Origin: Chryseobacterium sp. ERMR1:04
GTDB lineage: Bacteria > Bacteroidota > Bacteroidia > Flavobacteriales > Weeksellaceae
DNA: 64,000 nt
Direction of reading: 5' to 3'
Assembly: GCF_001297705.1 (NCBI RefSeq)
Contig: NZ_LIRF01000007.1
Location: 434,001-498,000, forward strand
In this document: piece after piece, positions 1 to 9,560 of the stretch
How positions within the stretch are numbered: the stretch's first letter is position 1
Layout: each line of letters opens with the position of its first letter
Program-made: the position numbers and the translations under genes
Notes under the pieces: model-generated
Database searches by the model: none
The model's input: the letters and a program-made list of their open reading frames with translations, nothing else
What the model was told of the DNA's origin: nothing

Positions 1-154
1 ATGATTCGATTGTAAAAATTCTAAGTAAATATTGTATTGATTAAAAAAATAAATATGCAAAAGGATGGTTAAATGAGTTAAAAATTAACTTTTTTTACTT
101 AAAAACTATAAAACCATTGCGAAATTTGTTATTTTTACAGGCAACACCTTTGAA

Positions 155-604
155 ATGAAATTATTTTTATACTTTTTCCTCTTTTTATTCCTTAACTGTC
201 AATCTCAGGATAAAGGCAATAAACCGGTGTCTTCCAAAAAAGAAATTTCGTTCGAAGATAAGTACCATTATCCTTTTTCTTTAACCCAAAAAGATTTTTT
301 TATCATTGATTCTCAAGAAAAGATGGATGAAATTTTCAAGATCATTCATCAAAATAATCAAGGAAACCGATTTTCTCCTATTCCTGCCATTGTAGAAGGT
401 GAAACCTATATAATTATAAAGCCTCAATTAAAAAATACCAACGATGTTTTAATTGACAACATCAGTCTAAGCAAAAATACATTGTATGTTAAGGTAAAGG
501 AATTTAATAATCCTGATGTTGAGAAATCGAATCGGAATGCTCCCAACATCCTTTTAAAATTATTAGAACTTACCATCATTAAAAAAACCATCATTCAATA
601 TTAA
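155..604 (+). CDS. Putative lipoprotein of unknown function
   Basis: A 149-residue protein that I do not recognise. The N-terminus is a short hydrophobic signal ending in the lipobox-like LFLNC (Cys15), so it is probably a lipoprotein anchored in the envelope. The rest is hydrophilic and Lys/Asn-rich without a motif I can name. It sits 19 bp upstream of the secreted metalloprotease gene on the same strand, so the two are probably co-transcribed. A role linked to that protease is only inference from this spacing. The start is the only sensible Met before the signal sequence. Confidence 0.6.
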   Translation: MKLFLYFFLFLFLNCQSQDKGNKPVSSKKEISFEDKYHYPFSLTQKDFFIIDSQEKMDEIFKIIHQNNQGNRFSPIPAIVEGETYIIIKPQLKNTNDVLIDNISLSKNTLYVKVKEFNNPDVEKSNRNAPNILLKLLELTIIKKTIIQY

Positions 605-623
605 TATAAAAGAAATACGTATT

Positions 624-2822
624 ATGAAAAGTAAAACATTTATTGTCTCGTGCCTCCTGATCGCTTCAAGTGCTTTTGGGCAGCAGAATTATTGGGCTAA
701 GCTCAAAGATAGGAAGATCGATAGGGGAGACCTAAAACCAAGGTGGACTACCCCGACTGCTTTTTCTTTATATCAATTAGATTTAGAAAAAATTAAAAAA
801 GAGTTAGCAAAAGCTCCACAGCGCTTTTCTAAAGATGAAAGCCTCGTGATGAAATTTCCGGATGCTGATGGAAATTATAGAGATTATATTATTCAGGAAG
901 CCTCTGTGATGGAACCAGCTTTACAGGAAAAATTTCCTGAGATTCGTTCTTATGTGGGAGTACAAAAAAGCAATCCGTTAAATACCATCCGTTTTAGTGT
1001 TACTCCTTCCACAGGGATGAATGTGATGTATTTTGATGGTTATGAAATTAGCTATCTTGATAGTTATGCTAAAGATAATTCCTCTTTTATCCTTTATAAA
1101 AGAAAAGATCTTCCTAAAAATGACAGACTTTTTGAATGCCATGTGGAAGATCAGTTAGATGATTTACAGAAGAATGCTTCAACAATGAAGGCTCCTTTGG
1201 TTTCTGACGGTCAGTTTAGAACCTATCGATTGGCATTATCGGCAACAGGAGAATATACAGCTTTTCAAGGAGGTACAGTACCTTTAGCAATGGCTGCCAT
1301 GGCAACAACAATGAGCCGGGTAAACGGAATTTACGAAAAAACCATTTCAACAACAATGGTGATGGTGGCTAATAATAATCTTTTGGTTTACACAGATGCT
1401 GCAACAGATCCTTATACTAATGGAACTCCGGGGACAATGATTAACCAGAATCAAACGAATACAACTACAGTGATTGGTTCTGCAAATTATGACATAGGAC
1501 ATGTTTTTGGAACAAACAGTGGCGGATTAGCTGGCTTAGGAGTGGTTTGTGTATCGGGAAGTAAAGCGAGAGGGGTTACCGGTTCTGGAGCTCCCGTTGG
1601 AGACCCTTTTGATATTGATTATGTGGCTCATGAAATGGGCCATCAGTTTGGAGCCAACCATACCTTTAGAGCGGCAACTTCATCTTGTAGTGGTAATGCC
1701 AATAATGCAACAGCCTTCGAGCCTGGAAGTGGAAGTACGATTATGGCCTATGCAGGAATATGTGGTGCCAATAATAATGTTCAAGCTAATAGTGATCCTT
1801 ATTTTCATGCGGCAAGTGTGAATGAAATGTATAATGTTTTAAAAAGATCATCAGACTGTGCGGTAAAGGTTAATAATAATAACGGTGTTCCTACGGCAGA
1901 TGCGGGAGCTGATTATACTATTCCTAAAGGAACAGCATTCGTTTTAACAGGTCAGGGAACAGATCCTGATAACGACCCGTTGACGTATTTGTGGGAGCAA
2001 TATGATAATCAAACGAGTACACAGCCTCCGGTTAATACCAGTACAGTAGGTCCGGTTTACCGTTCTTTAACTCCGAAAACAGTGACCACAAGATATTTCC
2101 CTGCAATGACTTCTGTTTTGGCTAATAATTTAGTTCCAAAATGGGAAGTGACACCTAATGTAGCAAGAACATTGAATTTTTCTTTATTGGTAAATGATAA
2201 CAGATCCACAGGGAATCAGGCAGCAAGAGATGCGATGGTAGTAACCGTAACAGATGACGGACCTTTTACTGTGACTTCACAGCCTACCAATACCTCATAT
2301 AGTGCCGACGTACCTGCAACGGTAACCTGGAATGTGGCAGGAACAAATACAGGAGTAATAAATACGCAAAATGTGACTGTTTTACTTTCTAAGGATGGTG
2401 GGGCTAACTTTACAACAGTTCTGGCAGCAAGTGTCCCTAATAATGGTTCTGCAGTGGTAAACTTACCAAATGAAGATATTCCGTCTGCAAGAATTATGGT
2501 AAAAGCGGTTAACAATATTTATTTTGCGGTGAATTCTTCTAATTTTTCAGTGACAAAATCTTTGTCTACCCTTGAAAATGAAGTGAAAAAGTTTGCAATA
2601 TATCCTAATCCTTCTCATGATGAGGTAAATGTTTTATTAAATAATTCTTCTCAAAGCGCAGACTATTTATTATTTGATGCTTCTGGAAGGTTACTTAAAA
2701 ATGGAAGTTTTAAAGGAGAAACTAAAATAAGATTACATGAATTAACAACAGGAAACTATTTGATTAATGTAATACTAGACAATGGCGAAAAGCATTCTGA
2801 AAAATTAATTATTAAAAAATAA
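624..2822 (+). CDS. Secreted reprolysin-like zinc metalloprotease, T9SS cargo
   Basis: A 732-residue extracellular metalloendopeptidase. Residues 1-19 form a signal peptide (ending AFGQ). A propeptide-like segment follows. The metzincin zinc motif HEMGHQFGANH starts at residue 336, matching HExxHxxGxxH, and is followed by a Met-turn-like STIMAY. This is the pattern of the reprolysin (M12B-like) proteases common in Flavobacteriia. Then come Ig/fibronectin-like repeats (roughly residues 410-640), with a PxADAGxDxT segment typical of such repeats. A C-terminal type A sorting domain (YPNPSHDEV ... GNYLINV ... KLIIKK) predicts export by the type IX secretion system. The substrate is not predictable. 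It lies just downstream of a lipoprotein gene and ends at a strong bidirectional terminator. Confidence 0.9.
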   Translation: MKSKTFIVSCLLIASSAFGQQNYWAKLKDRKIDRGDLKPRWTTPTAFSLYQLDLEKIKKELAKAPQRFSKDESLVMKFPDADGNYRDYIIQEASVMEPALQEKFPEIRSYVGVQKSNPLNTIRFSVTPSTGMNVMYFDGYEISYLDSYAKDNSSFILYKRKDLPKNDRLFECHVEDQLDDLQKNASTMKAPLVSDGQFRTYRLALSATGEYTAFQGGTVPLAMAAMATTMSRVNGIYEKTISTTMVMVANNNLLVYTDAATDPYTNGTPGTMINQNQTNTTTVIGSANYDIGHVFGTNSGGLAGLGVVCVSGSKARGVTGSGAPVGDPFDIDYVAHEMGHQFGANHTFRAATSSCSGNANNATAFEPGSGSTIMAYAGICGANNNVQANSDPYFHAASVNEMYNVLKRSSDCAVKVNNNNGVPTADAGADYTIPKGTAFVLTGQGTDPDNDPLTYLWEQYDNQTSTQPPVNTSTVGPVYRSLTPKTVTTRYFPAMTSVLANNLVPKWEVTPNVARTLNFSLLVNDNRSTGNQAARDAMVVTVTDDGPFTVTSQPTNTSYSADVPATVTWNVAGTNTGVINTQNVTVLLSKDGGANFTTVLAASVPNNGSAVVNLPNEDIPSARIMVKAVNNIYFAVNSSNFSVTKSLSTLENEVKKFAIYPNPSHDEVNVLLNNSSQSADYLLFDASGRLLKNGSFKGETKIRLHELTTGNYLINVILDNGEKHSEKLIIKK

Positions 2823-2830
2823 AATAAAAA

Positions 2831-2866
2831 ATAAGAGTAACCTTTTCAGGTTACTCTTATTTTTTT
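2831..2866. terminator. Bidirectional intrinsic terminator
   Basis: A perfect 12-bp stem (ATAAGAGTAACC / GGTTACTCTTAT) with a 6-base loop is followed by a T run on the plus strand and preceded by an A run. It separates the convergent metalloprotease and mechanosensitive channel genes and can serve both. Confidence 0.85.
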
Positions 2867-3731
2867 ATACAGCCTCTGGTTGTGGGCTTATGCTTATACT
2901 GGTTGGGGTTACCAATTGTATTTGGTCTGCATCTAACCGTTGTTTTATTTTTAAGATGGTATCACTTTTTACATGGGTAATATTGGCGCCAATGGCGAGC
3001 CAGAATTTTGCCTGCAATGTGAAAATACCCTGTTTTAAATCTGTAAATACAACTTCCGCAGTATCTGGTCTATCTATATATTGTAAACTTTTTATAACGT
3101 CTAAAATACCTTTTTGAGCTTTAGAAATATCTTCGTCCCCGGGAATTTCAAAATTTAAGATGATTTTTCGCTGAGGGGAAGCGGTAATGTTATAAAAAGG
3201 CGCATTAAAAATAACCTGATTAGGGATATAGGCTTTCTTTCCGTCATCTGTGATCAGTTTTGTGGTTAAGAAACCAATTTCCTGTACCGTTCCGGAGTGA
3301 TTTCCAAGCGTGATATAATCGCCTACTTTAAAGGCTTTATCAATTCCAATAAGCATTCCCGAAAACATACTGGACACAAGATCTTTCAATGCAACCCCGG
3401 CAATAACCCCCGCAACTCCTAAACTTCCGATGAATTTCCAAAGAAAAGCACTGAAGCCCATAATTTCTAAAGAAATGAAAGTTCCCATCATCATGATCAT
3501 AAATCTGAAAACTCCAATTAATGTAACCAAAGAACTTTCTTTTTTGCTTTTTGGAAAAAGTTTGTGAAAAATTTTTACTGATGCTTTGCTTAAATATTTA
3601 CTTGTAATAAGAAAGAAGGTAAAAACCATGATCCCTACGATCAACTTGGGAGTAAATTGCGCCAGCTTTAAATACCAGCTTTCTAGAACATTATAGATAA
3701 TATTGATGTAGTTTAAACCGTTTTTCTGCAT
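2865..3731 (-). CDS. Small-conductance mechanosensitive channel, MscS family
   Basis: A 288-residue inner-membrane channel that opens under membrane tension to release solutes during hypo-osmotic shock. Three N-terminal hydrophobic segments are visible. The third carries the Gly/Ala-rich pore helix (GSLGVAGVIAGVALKDLVSS, about residues 105-124), the hallmark of MscS. The beta domain follows (FKVGDYITLGNHSGTVQEIG, VPN-like YIPNQV). A C-terminal alpha/beta domain completes the usual short MscS length. It is convergent with the metalloprotease gene and divergent from the peroxiredoxin gene. Family assignment is firm; the conductance and gating class are not predictable. Confidence 0.92.
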   Translation of the reverse strand: MQKNGLNYINIIYNVLESWYLKLAQFTPKLIVGIMVFTFFLITSKYLSKASVKIFHKLFPKSKKESSLVTLIGVFRFMIMMMGTFISLEIMGFSAFLWKFIGSLGVAGVIAGVALKDLVSSMFSGMLIGIDKAFKVGDYITLGNHSGTVQEIGFLTTKLITDDGKKAYIPNQVIFNAPFYNITASPQRKIILNFEIPGDEDISKAQKGILDVIKSLQYIDRPDTAEVVFTDLKQGIFTLQAKFWLAIGANITHVKSDTILKIKQRLDADQIQLVTPTSISISPQPEAV

Positions 3732-3778
3732 GAATTAAAAATTTTATTAAATAAAGATATAAATTCTTAACAAAAATT

Positions 3779-3808
3779 TTGCCAGTTCCAAAAAGTCTAC
3801 TAAATTTG
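3779..3808 (+). promoter_or_regulatory. Flavobacterial-type promoter of the peroxiredoxin gene
   Basis: TTG at 3779-3781 and TAAATTTG at 3801-3808 are 19 bases apart, matching the Bacteroidota sigma-factor consensus TTG / TAnnTTTG. The start codon follows 22 bases later. Confidence 0.65.
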
Positions 3809-3830
3809 TAGACTAATAAAACAGAATATT

Positions 3831-4466
3831 ATGTCAATCAAACTTGGAGATACCGCACCGAACTTTCAGGCAGAATCGTCTTTAGGAGATGTAGATTTTT
3901 ACAATTATCTTGGAGATTCTTGGGGAATTTTGTTTTCGCATCCAGCCGACTACACCCCGGTATGCACTACAGAACTAGGATACACTTCAAAACTTAAATC
4001 TGAGTTTGATAAAAGAAATACACAGGTCATTGCCTTAAGTGTAGATGGGGTAGAAGACCATCAAAACTGGATCAAAGATATTAATGAAACCCAGAACACA
4101 GAAGTGCAGTTTCCTATCATTGCTGATAAAGATAGAAAGGTTTCCGAATTGTATGATTTTATTCATCCCAATGCTTCGGCAACGGCTACTGTTCGTTCTT
4201 TATTGATTATTGATTCTGCTAAAAAGGTAAGATTAATAATTACTTATCCTGCTTCAACAGGAAGAAATTTTGATGAGATTCTAAGAGTTTTAGATTCACT
4301 TCAGTTAGTTGACTCTCATAAAATAGCAACACCAGTGAATTGGAAACAAGGGGAGGATGTAATTATTCCACCAAGCACTTCAACAGAAGAGGCGAGAAAG
4401 ATATTCCCAAAAGGGGTTACAGAAATTAAGCCGTATCTGAGATATACGCCACAACCGAATACATGA
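3831..4466 (+). CDS. 1-Cys peroxiredoxin (Prx6-type)
   Basis: A 211-residue cytoplasmic peroxidase that reduces hydrogen peroxide and organic hydroperoxides. The active site PVCTTE contains the peroxidatic Cys45, preceded by the conserved HPADYTPVC. No other cysteine occurs, so there is no intramolecular resolving Cys; an external thiol must recycle it. The long C-terminal domain (after about residue 150, with KIATPVNWKQGED) is typical of the Prx6 subfamily. The length is normal for the family. It has its own well-formed promoter and ends at a bidirectional terminator, so it is probably monocistronic. Confidence 0.93.
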   Translation: MSIKLGDTAPNFQAESSLGDVDFYNYLGDSWGILFSHPADYTPVCTTELGYTSKLKSEFDKRNTQVIALSVDGVEDHQNWIKDINETQNTEVQFPIIADKDRKVSELYDFIHPNASATATVRSLLIIDSAKKVRLIITYPASTGRNFDEILRVLDSLQLVDSHKIATPVNWKQGEDVIIPPSTSTEEARKIFPKGVTEIKPYLRYTPQPNT

Positions 4467-4505
4467 TTTATTTGATTTTTTATAGTTTAGTTTTAATTTG
4501 TACGA

Positions 4506-4536
4506 AAATCGCCTTGGAAAATTTCCAAGGCGATTT
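4506..4536. terminator. Bidirectional stem-loop terminator
   Basis: A perfect 15-bp stem (AAATCGCCTTGGAAA / TTTCCAAGGCGATTT) around a single A lies between the convergent peroxiredoxin and outer-membrane protein genes. Confidence 0.75.
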
Positions 4537-4571
4537 CATTTGTATACTATATGTATATGTGAAGTGTGTGA

Positions 4572-5162
4572 TTATTTTGCGTCGTTGATGATCTGCTTAC
4601 CTTTAGATGTTGGTAAATAAATACTGAATCCTACATTAAATGTAATGTTAGAAGTCAAACCTTCATTACCAAATCCTGTTACACCAGCATATTTTACGAT
4701 ACCTTCAAGACCGATGTTTGGAGTGATGAAATAAGAATAACCAGGACCAACACCGAAATCTATACCAGTTGTAGAATTACTTCCTTCAGTAGATGTTCCA
4801 CCGATACCTACGTTACCTTCTAGGAACCATCTTCCGTGGTTTAATAAGTTGCTAACACCTTGCTCACCTGGAGAAAGATAATAACGTCCTAAACCTCCAA
4901 CTGCATAAGTAAAGTTTGTAGGACTTCCGTTGGTAACTTTGTTAACACCTAGGTTAACGTATCCACCAACTGCTACGTTGTCTTTAATGAAATATGCTCC
5001 TTTTGGTACTAAGTTAATATTATAACCTCCTCCTGTATTTAGACCAAAAGTACTAGATACAAGACTTCCTCCTACTAACCAGTTACCTTTTTGAATTTGA
5101 GCGTTTGCTGTAGTCGCTAATCCAACTACTGCCAATATACCTCCTAAAATTAGTTTTTTCAT
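4572..5162 (-). CDS. Small outer-membrane beta-barrel protein
   Basis: A 196-residue protein with a clear signal peptide (residues 1-21, ending TTANA|Q). The mature part is Gly-rich with alternating hydrophobic strands (for example KDNVAVGGYVNLGVNK and FLEGNVGIGG), as expected of a small 8-stranded outer-membrane barrel. It ends with a strand, FNVGFSIYLP, followed by a short polar tail. Function is unknown; such proteins are often annotated porin family or OmpA-barrel-like. A 150-base upstream region separates it from the PepSY-like gene on the same strand. Confidence 0.75.
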   Translation of the reverse strand: MKKLILGGILAVVGLATTANAQIQKGNWLVGGSLVSSTFGLNTGGGYNINLVPKGAYFIKDNVAVGGYVNLGVNKVTNGSPTNFTYAVGGLGRYYLSPGEQGVSNLLNHGRWFLEGNVGIGGTSTEGSNSTTGIDFGVGPGYSYFITPNIGLEGIVKYAGVTGFGNEGLTSNITFNVGFSIYLPTSKGKQIINDAK

Positions 5163-5324
5163 AATTTATAATTTTTAATAATTAATGTTTATTATTCTTA
5201 AAGTAAGGAATAAACAACAAATGTGCCAGACTGCTCAATGTCAGGTCTCTTTTTAAGATTTTGGCGTGAATTATTGAATTTTATATCTTATTTTTTTAAC
5301 ACTTTGAGGAATAATTTTGCATTT

Positions 5325-5840
5325 TTAAATCAATAAAAGAATAATAGAAACTATAAGTCCAATAATGGTGAAAATTATTCCTCTTTTGAAGGCTTTTGTT
5401 TTAGGTTTGAACATCCAAAAGCTGGATATGACAAAAAAGAATAAAGATATGCCAAAAAAGGTATTAAGTGGTGACAGCGTTTCTTTAGACTGAGATTTGT
5501 GAAGTTTTGTCATCTTATCCAGAACAAAAGGAAGTTCTTTTTTTGAGTATTTTGCTTCACCGCTGGCTGCGTTGTAAGTTCCTTGTTTAAATGTTGAAAT
5601 CTCTCCTTCTGTTTTTTCTATTTCAAGGTTTTTTATTTTTAATTCTTTACCTAGCTCTTTTTCATTAAGATTTTTAGCAACTGTTTTGTCATATTTCTTC
5701 TCTTTTTTCAAGAAGTCTGTATCTCTGTATACCAATAAAACACCACTTATTGCATAAACGGCCATAATTCCGGCAAGGAAAAATCCTAAATAACGGTGGG
5801 TAATTCTCATGAAAGTTCTTGTATCCTTAATCTTATCCAT
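5325..5840 (-). CDS. PepSY-type membrane protein, probable iron-uptake partner
   Basis: A 171-residue inner-membrane protein. The N-terminus (MRITHRYLGFFLAGIMAVYAISGVLL) resembles the first helix of PepSY-associated TM proteins, in which HRYLG is conserved. A periplasmic PepSY-like segment (about residues 50-115) and two C-terminal helices follow. It is shorter than the multi-PepSY reductase-like relatives of 350-500 residues. It lies 94 bp downstream of the siderophore receptor on the same strand. Together with known family associations, this suggests a role in ferric-siderophore use, perhaps reductive iron release; that role is inferred. Confidence 0.7.
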   Translation of the reverse strand: MDKIKDTRTFMRITHRYLGFFLAGIMAVYAISGVLLVYRDTDFLKKEKKYDKTVAKNLNEKELGKELKIKNLEIEKTEGEISTFKQGTYNAASGEAKYSKKELPFVLDKMTKLHKSQSKETLSPLNTFFGISLFFFVISSFWMFKPKTKAFKRGIIFTIIGLIVSIILLLI

Positions 5841-5934
5841 ATCTTAAATAGCTTTGTTTATTAAATTTCAAAAGTGGAAACTGCAAAAATGCAACTTCCA
5901 CTTTGATTGAAAAAATTATTATAATAGTAAATTA

Positions 5935-8160
5935 TTACAATTTGTATGTTAGTGTGAAATAGTAATTTCTAGGTGTAATAGGGTTTACAGAGTAGTTTTC
6001 ATGAACATTGTAGTTTACAACATCAAATAAGTTACCCACTCTTCCTTGGATAGAGAATTTGCTCCATTCGTAACCTAGAGATAGAGCAACTGTAGTGTAA
6101 TCTTTTAATTCAAAAGTTCTGCTTACTCCATTTCTTGCTTCTAAACTTGTATTGCTTCCCGTTTTTGTGTCATTCCATCCTGCTAATCTATCACCGATAT
6201 AATAAGCACTAGCCCCTACTTTCAAGCCTTTAATTCCTTTAGTAAAGGTATAAAATACAGACGCGTTTGCAGTTGTAGCAGGGGTTCTGACCAATCTTTG
6301 ATTTTCGATATAACCCACTTTGTCCGGTGTATCTAAATATACTGAATTGTTATAAGAAATGCCTCCAATAATGGAAAGGTTTGGCATTGGATTACCTGTA
6401 ATATCCAATTCTACACCTCGGCTACGCATTTTACCTACAAATTCTTTAAAGTTACTATCAACATTTATTGATCCATCTGTTTTAAATAAAGCAGTTTGAT
6501 AAGAATTTTGATTAATGATCTGATATACAGATAAGTTAATGGCAACTGCATTGTTCCAAATATTTTTCTTAGCCCCAATTTCATACTGATCAACAGTTGT
6601 TGGTTTTAAAGCTTCATTAAATATTGTTTGTCCAGTATTCGCTATAAAAGAATTAGTATAGGTTGCAAAAACCGAAAGATTTTCATTTGGAGTATACACT
6701 AAACCTACTTTTGGAGAAAAGGCTTGGTCTGAAGTGGAAGAATTGCTAACGAAACTCTTATCATAAGGTTTATTATTAGCTGCTTCAGTTTCTTTTATAG
6801 AAGGCATATTTTGAATATATGACCAACGTAATCCTGCAATCACTTTAAACTCTTTCGTTAAGCTGATAAAATCTTGAGCGTAAATACCTATTCTTCTTGT
6901 ATTTACTCTGGTCTTAGAGATTTTACTACTATTTGGCATTGCTATATTTCCCCACGTTGAAGGATCATCTAAGAATAATACATTCGTTGGGGCACTAACA
7001 TTATAAGCATAAGCATCTGCTTGGTTGTAATCTGCGTCTGTACCAAATAATACTTTATGATTAATTTTTCCGGTATTAAACTCACCATTCAAATTCACCT
7101 GTGCAGAAGTATAGCTCTGCTCGTTGTAAGTTTTACCAAAAGGTCTTGTCCATGAAAGGCGATTGGTTTGCACTTTGTCAAAAGCCCACTGTACTCTTTC
7201 TGAAGAAAAATAATCTTTAGTATAATTAGAATATGAAGCTGTAGTATTTAATGACCACCTTTCATTAAACTGATGATTGAAAGTAACATTCGTTGAAAGC
7301 TGTTGTACATTTTGATACTGCCAGTCTGTTCCAAAAAATACATTTCTGTCTACACCCGTATTCAAAGAATAGCTTTTATCTTTATTTTCAATTGATCCTA
7401 CTCCAAAATCAGGTGTTAAATCATTTTTAAGATAATCTGCCTCAACAATCAATTGTGATTTTGGACTGATATTAAATAAGAACGAAGGATTGAAATAATA
7501 TTTTGTAGACTTTACAACATCTCTGAAACTTTCAGCATATTCATAAGCACCATTCATTCTAAATGCGATGTTTTTGGATATTGGTCCGTAAACGTCAATG
7601 GTTGGTTTGTAAGAATTCCAGCTTCCTGCATTTAATCCTACACTTCCTCCAAAGTTAAATTTAGGCTTTTTGGTCACTAAATTAATAATACCTCCGGCAG
7701 CTGCATTTCCATACAACATAGCATTAGCTCCTTTTAAAACTTCAACTCTTTCCAAACCACTTACCTCAGGAAAAACACCACTGTTGATTCTTGATCCGTT
7801 TTTGAAGATATTGTCATTTCCAAAAATAAAACCACGACCTCCAAAACTATCTTGCGAACCTCCTCTTGCAGAAGTAATATATACCCCATTAACATTTTGA
7901 AGAACATCACTTAATTGTTTAGCCTGTTGTTGTTCAATAATTTCATGAGTAACAATGGCAATGGGCTGTGGCGTTTCCATTATCGTAAGATTAGACTTCG
8001 TAGATAATGGTTTTGCTTTATTTGGATTTCCTGTCTTATGAAGATTCACATCTTCAATGGTCTGAATTCTAATGGTGTCGGATTCATGTTTGTGCTTAGT
8101 TTGTGCACTGGCTGTTGCTGCCAAGATAATGAAACCTAAAGTAGTAATTTGTCTTTTCAT
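5935..8160 (-). CDS. TonB-dependent siderophore receptor
   Basis: A 741-residue outer-membrane receptor. Residues 1-19 are a signal peptide (ATASAQ). A short polar stretch with KHKHE follows, then a plug domain (about residues 55-165) with motifs LSDVLQNVNGVYI, GRGFIFGNDNIFKNG and VEVLKGANAMLYGNAAAGGIINLVTKKP. These match the FhuA/FpvA-like siderophore receptor family. The remainder is a 22-strand barrel ending with the aromatic-terminated strand NYYFTLTYKL. There is no N-terminal carboxypeptidase-regulatory domain, unlike SusC-like receptors. It probably imports a ferric siderophore with TonB/ExbBD energy; the ligand is unknown. It precedes the PepSY-like gene in a likely two-gene operon. 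Confidence 0.93.
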   Translation of the reverse strand: MKRQITTLGFIILAATASAQTKHKHESDTIRIQTIEDVNLHKTGNPNKAKPLSTKSNLTIMETPQPIAIVTHEIIEQQQAKQLSDVLQNVNGVYITSARGGSQDSFGGRGFIFGNDNIFKNGSRINSGVFPEVSGLERVEVLKGANAMLYGNAAAGGIINLVTKKPKFNFGGSVGLNAGSWNSYKPTIDVYGPISKNIAFRMNGAYEYAESFRDVVKSTKYYFNPSFLFNISPKSQLIVEADYLKNDLTPDFGVGSIENKDKSYSLNTGVDRNVFFGTDWQYQNVQQLSTNVTFNHQFNERWSLNTTASYSNYTKDYFSSERVQWAFDKVQTNRLSWTRPFGKTYNEQSYTSAQVNLNGEFNTGKINHKVLFGTDADYNQADAYAYNVSAPTNVLFLDDPSTWGNIAMPNSSKISKTRVNTRRIGIYAQDFISLTKEFKVIAGLRWSYIQNMPSIKETEAANNKPYDKSFVSNSSTSDQAFSPKVGLVYTPNENLSVFATYTNSFIANTGQTIFNEALKPTTVDQYEIGAKKNIWNNAVAINLSVYQIINQNSYQTALFKTDGSINVDSNFKEFVGKMRSRGVELDITGNPMPNLSIIGGISYNNSVYLDTPDKVGYIENQRLVRTPATTANASVFYTFTKGIKGLKVGASAYYIGDRLAGWNDTKTGSNTSLEARNGVSRTFELKDYTTVALSLGYEWSKFSIQGRVGNLFDVVNYNVHENYSVNPITPRNYYFTLTYKL

Positions 8161-8195
8161 TTTTTACTTTATTTAGAGTGTTTTTAAATAAGGCG

Positions 8196-8203
8196 CAAAT
8201 GTA
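8196..8203 (-). promoter_or_regulatory. Possible -7 element of the siderophore receptor gene
   Basis: On the minus strand, TACATTTG matches the TAnnTTTG element 35 bases upstream of the start codon. No TTG occurs at the right distance, so support is partial. Confidence 0.35.
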
Positions 8204-8350
8204 AGGATTAGCGATCTATTATTTAGACTAATTTAAAATAATATTGTGATTTATATCATATTATTTAATTCCTGATGAATTATTCCTATAAAAATGATAG
8301 ACTATGTAACGAACCGTTTTTTTATAAATATATTTGTTAAAAATAAAATT

Positions 8351-9409
8351 ATGCAATTGGTAAAAGTTGGCCTTTGTGCTTTTGGAATGAGCGGAAAAAT
8401 CTTTCATGCTCCCTTTTTAAAAGAACATCCGGGATTTTTTATGTCGGCTGTTGTAGAAAGAAGTAAGGAAGATTCAAAAGAAAAATATCCTGAAGCTATA
8501 ATCTATCGCTCGATAGAAGAGATGTTAGCGCATGCTGATATTGAATTAGTTGTAGTTAATACTCCGGTTCAGACTCATTTTGAATATGTTAAAATGGCTC
8601 TTGAAGCAGGAAAAAATGTAATTGTTGAAAAGCCTTTCACTGTAAATGTTTCTGAAGCTGAAGAATTAGTGAAATTGGCAGAAGAAAAAGGATTATTTCT
8701 AAGTGTCTATCAGAATAGAAGATTTGACCGTGATTTTCTCCAGGTTCAAAAAATAATGAGCGAAGAAAAATTAGGAACGATTAAAGAAGTTGAAATTCGT
8801 TTTGACCGTTTTCGTACAACAGCAAGCGGCAAAGCTCATAAAGAAAATCCTGAGCAAACAGGTTCTGGTTCTCTTCATGACCTAGGATCGCATTTGGTAG
8901 ATCAGGCAGTGCAATATTTTGGTTTTCCCGAAAAACTTTTTGCGGATGTATTTTCAATGAAAGGGGAAGAGTTTGCGAATGATTACTTCGAGATTCTTTT
9001 GTATTATAAAAATAATTTACGAGTACGATTAAAATCTTCTGTTTTCAGTAAAGAAGCGCATTATGCGTATGTGATTCACGGCGAGAAAGGAAGTTTCCTA
9101 CAAGAAAGAACAGATAATCAGGAAAATGAATTGGTTGCCGGATCCATTCCTGTTTATGGAAAAGACTGGACGATTCCTTTAAAAGATACAGACGGAATTT
9201 TAAATGTTTTAAATGAAAATTCAGAAACAGAAAGAACACTTACTTTAAGTGAGCCTGGAAATTATATGAATTATTATCAGAATATCTATGAGCACATTGT
9301 CTTTGGATATTATTTACCATCGCCTGCGGGAGAGATTATTCAGAATATGAAAATTATTGATGCCGCTTGGGAAAGCTCTAAAGAAGGTAAGATTATAAAT
9401 TTTGCTTAA
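8351..9409 (+). CDS. Gfo/Idh/MocA family NAD(P)-dependent oxidoreductase
   Basis: A 352-residue cytoplasmic oxidoreductase. The N-terminal Rossmann fold shows the nucleotide loop GLCAFGMSGKIFHAPFL, then the family motif VEKPFTVN (EKP) and the C-terminal Gfo/Idh domain with SGSLHDLGSHLVDQ, which supplies catalytic-site residues. The substrate is probably a sugar or polyol but cannot be told from the sequence. I chose the ATG at 8351. The frame remains open upstream to 8294, but the extra 19 residues are unlike the family and the Rossmann strand begins exactly at MQLVKVGLC. It stands alone on its strand. Confidence 0.9.
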   Translation: MQLVKVGLCAFGMSGKIFHAPFLKEHPGFFMSAVVERSKEDSKEKYPEAIIYRSIEEMLAHADIELVVVNTPVQTHFEYVKMALEAGKNVIVEKPFTVNVSEAEELVKLAEEKGLFLSVYQNRRFDRDFLQVQKIMSEEKLGTIKEVEIRFDRFRTTASGKAHKENPEQTGSGSLHDLGSHLVDQAVQYFGFPEKLFADVFSMKGEEFANDYFEILLYYKNNLRVRLKSSVFSKEAHYAYVIHGEKGSFLQERTDNQENELVAGSIPVYGKDWTIPLKDTDGILNVLNENSETERTLTLSEPGNYMNYYQNIYEHIVFGYYLPSPAGEIIQNMKIIDAAWESSKEGKIINFA

Positions 9410-9437
9410 ACAATAAGTTGAATTTTATATAAAAGAG

Positions 9438-9533
9438 ATGCTTCGACTACGCTCAGCATGACATCGCTAAAAATTTACTGTTAAAATTAGACAGTTAGTA
9501 TTAGAAATGTCATGCTGAGCGGAGTCGAAGCAT
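9438..9533. repeat. 27-bp inverted repeat, dispersed intergenic element
   Basis: Two arms at 9438-9464 and 9507-9533, related to ATGCTTCGACTnCGCTCAG plus CATGACAT, are inverted copies with one mismatch around a 43-base spacer. A related single arm occurs at 37155-37190. It lies between convergent genes and may fold into a long hairpin that also ends transcription. This is the style of REP/BIME-like repeats in flavobacterial genomes. Confidence 0.8.
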
Positions 9534-9560
9534 TTATATTTTAAAGTGATAAGGTTTATC

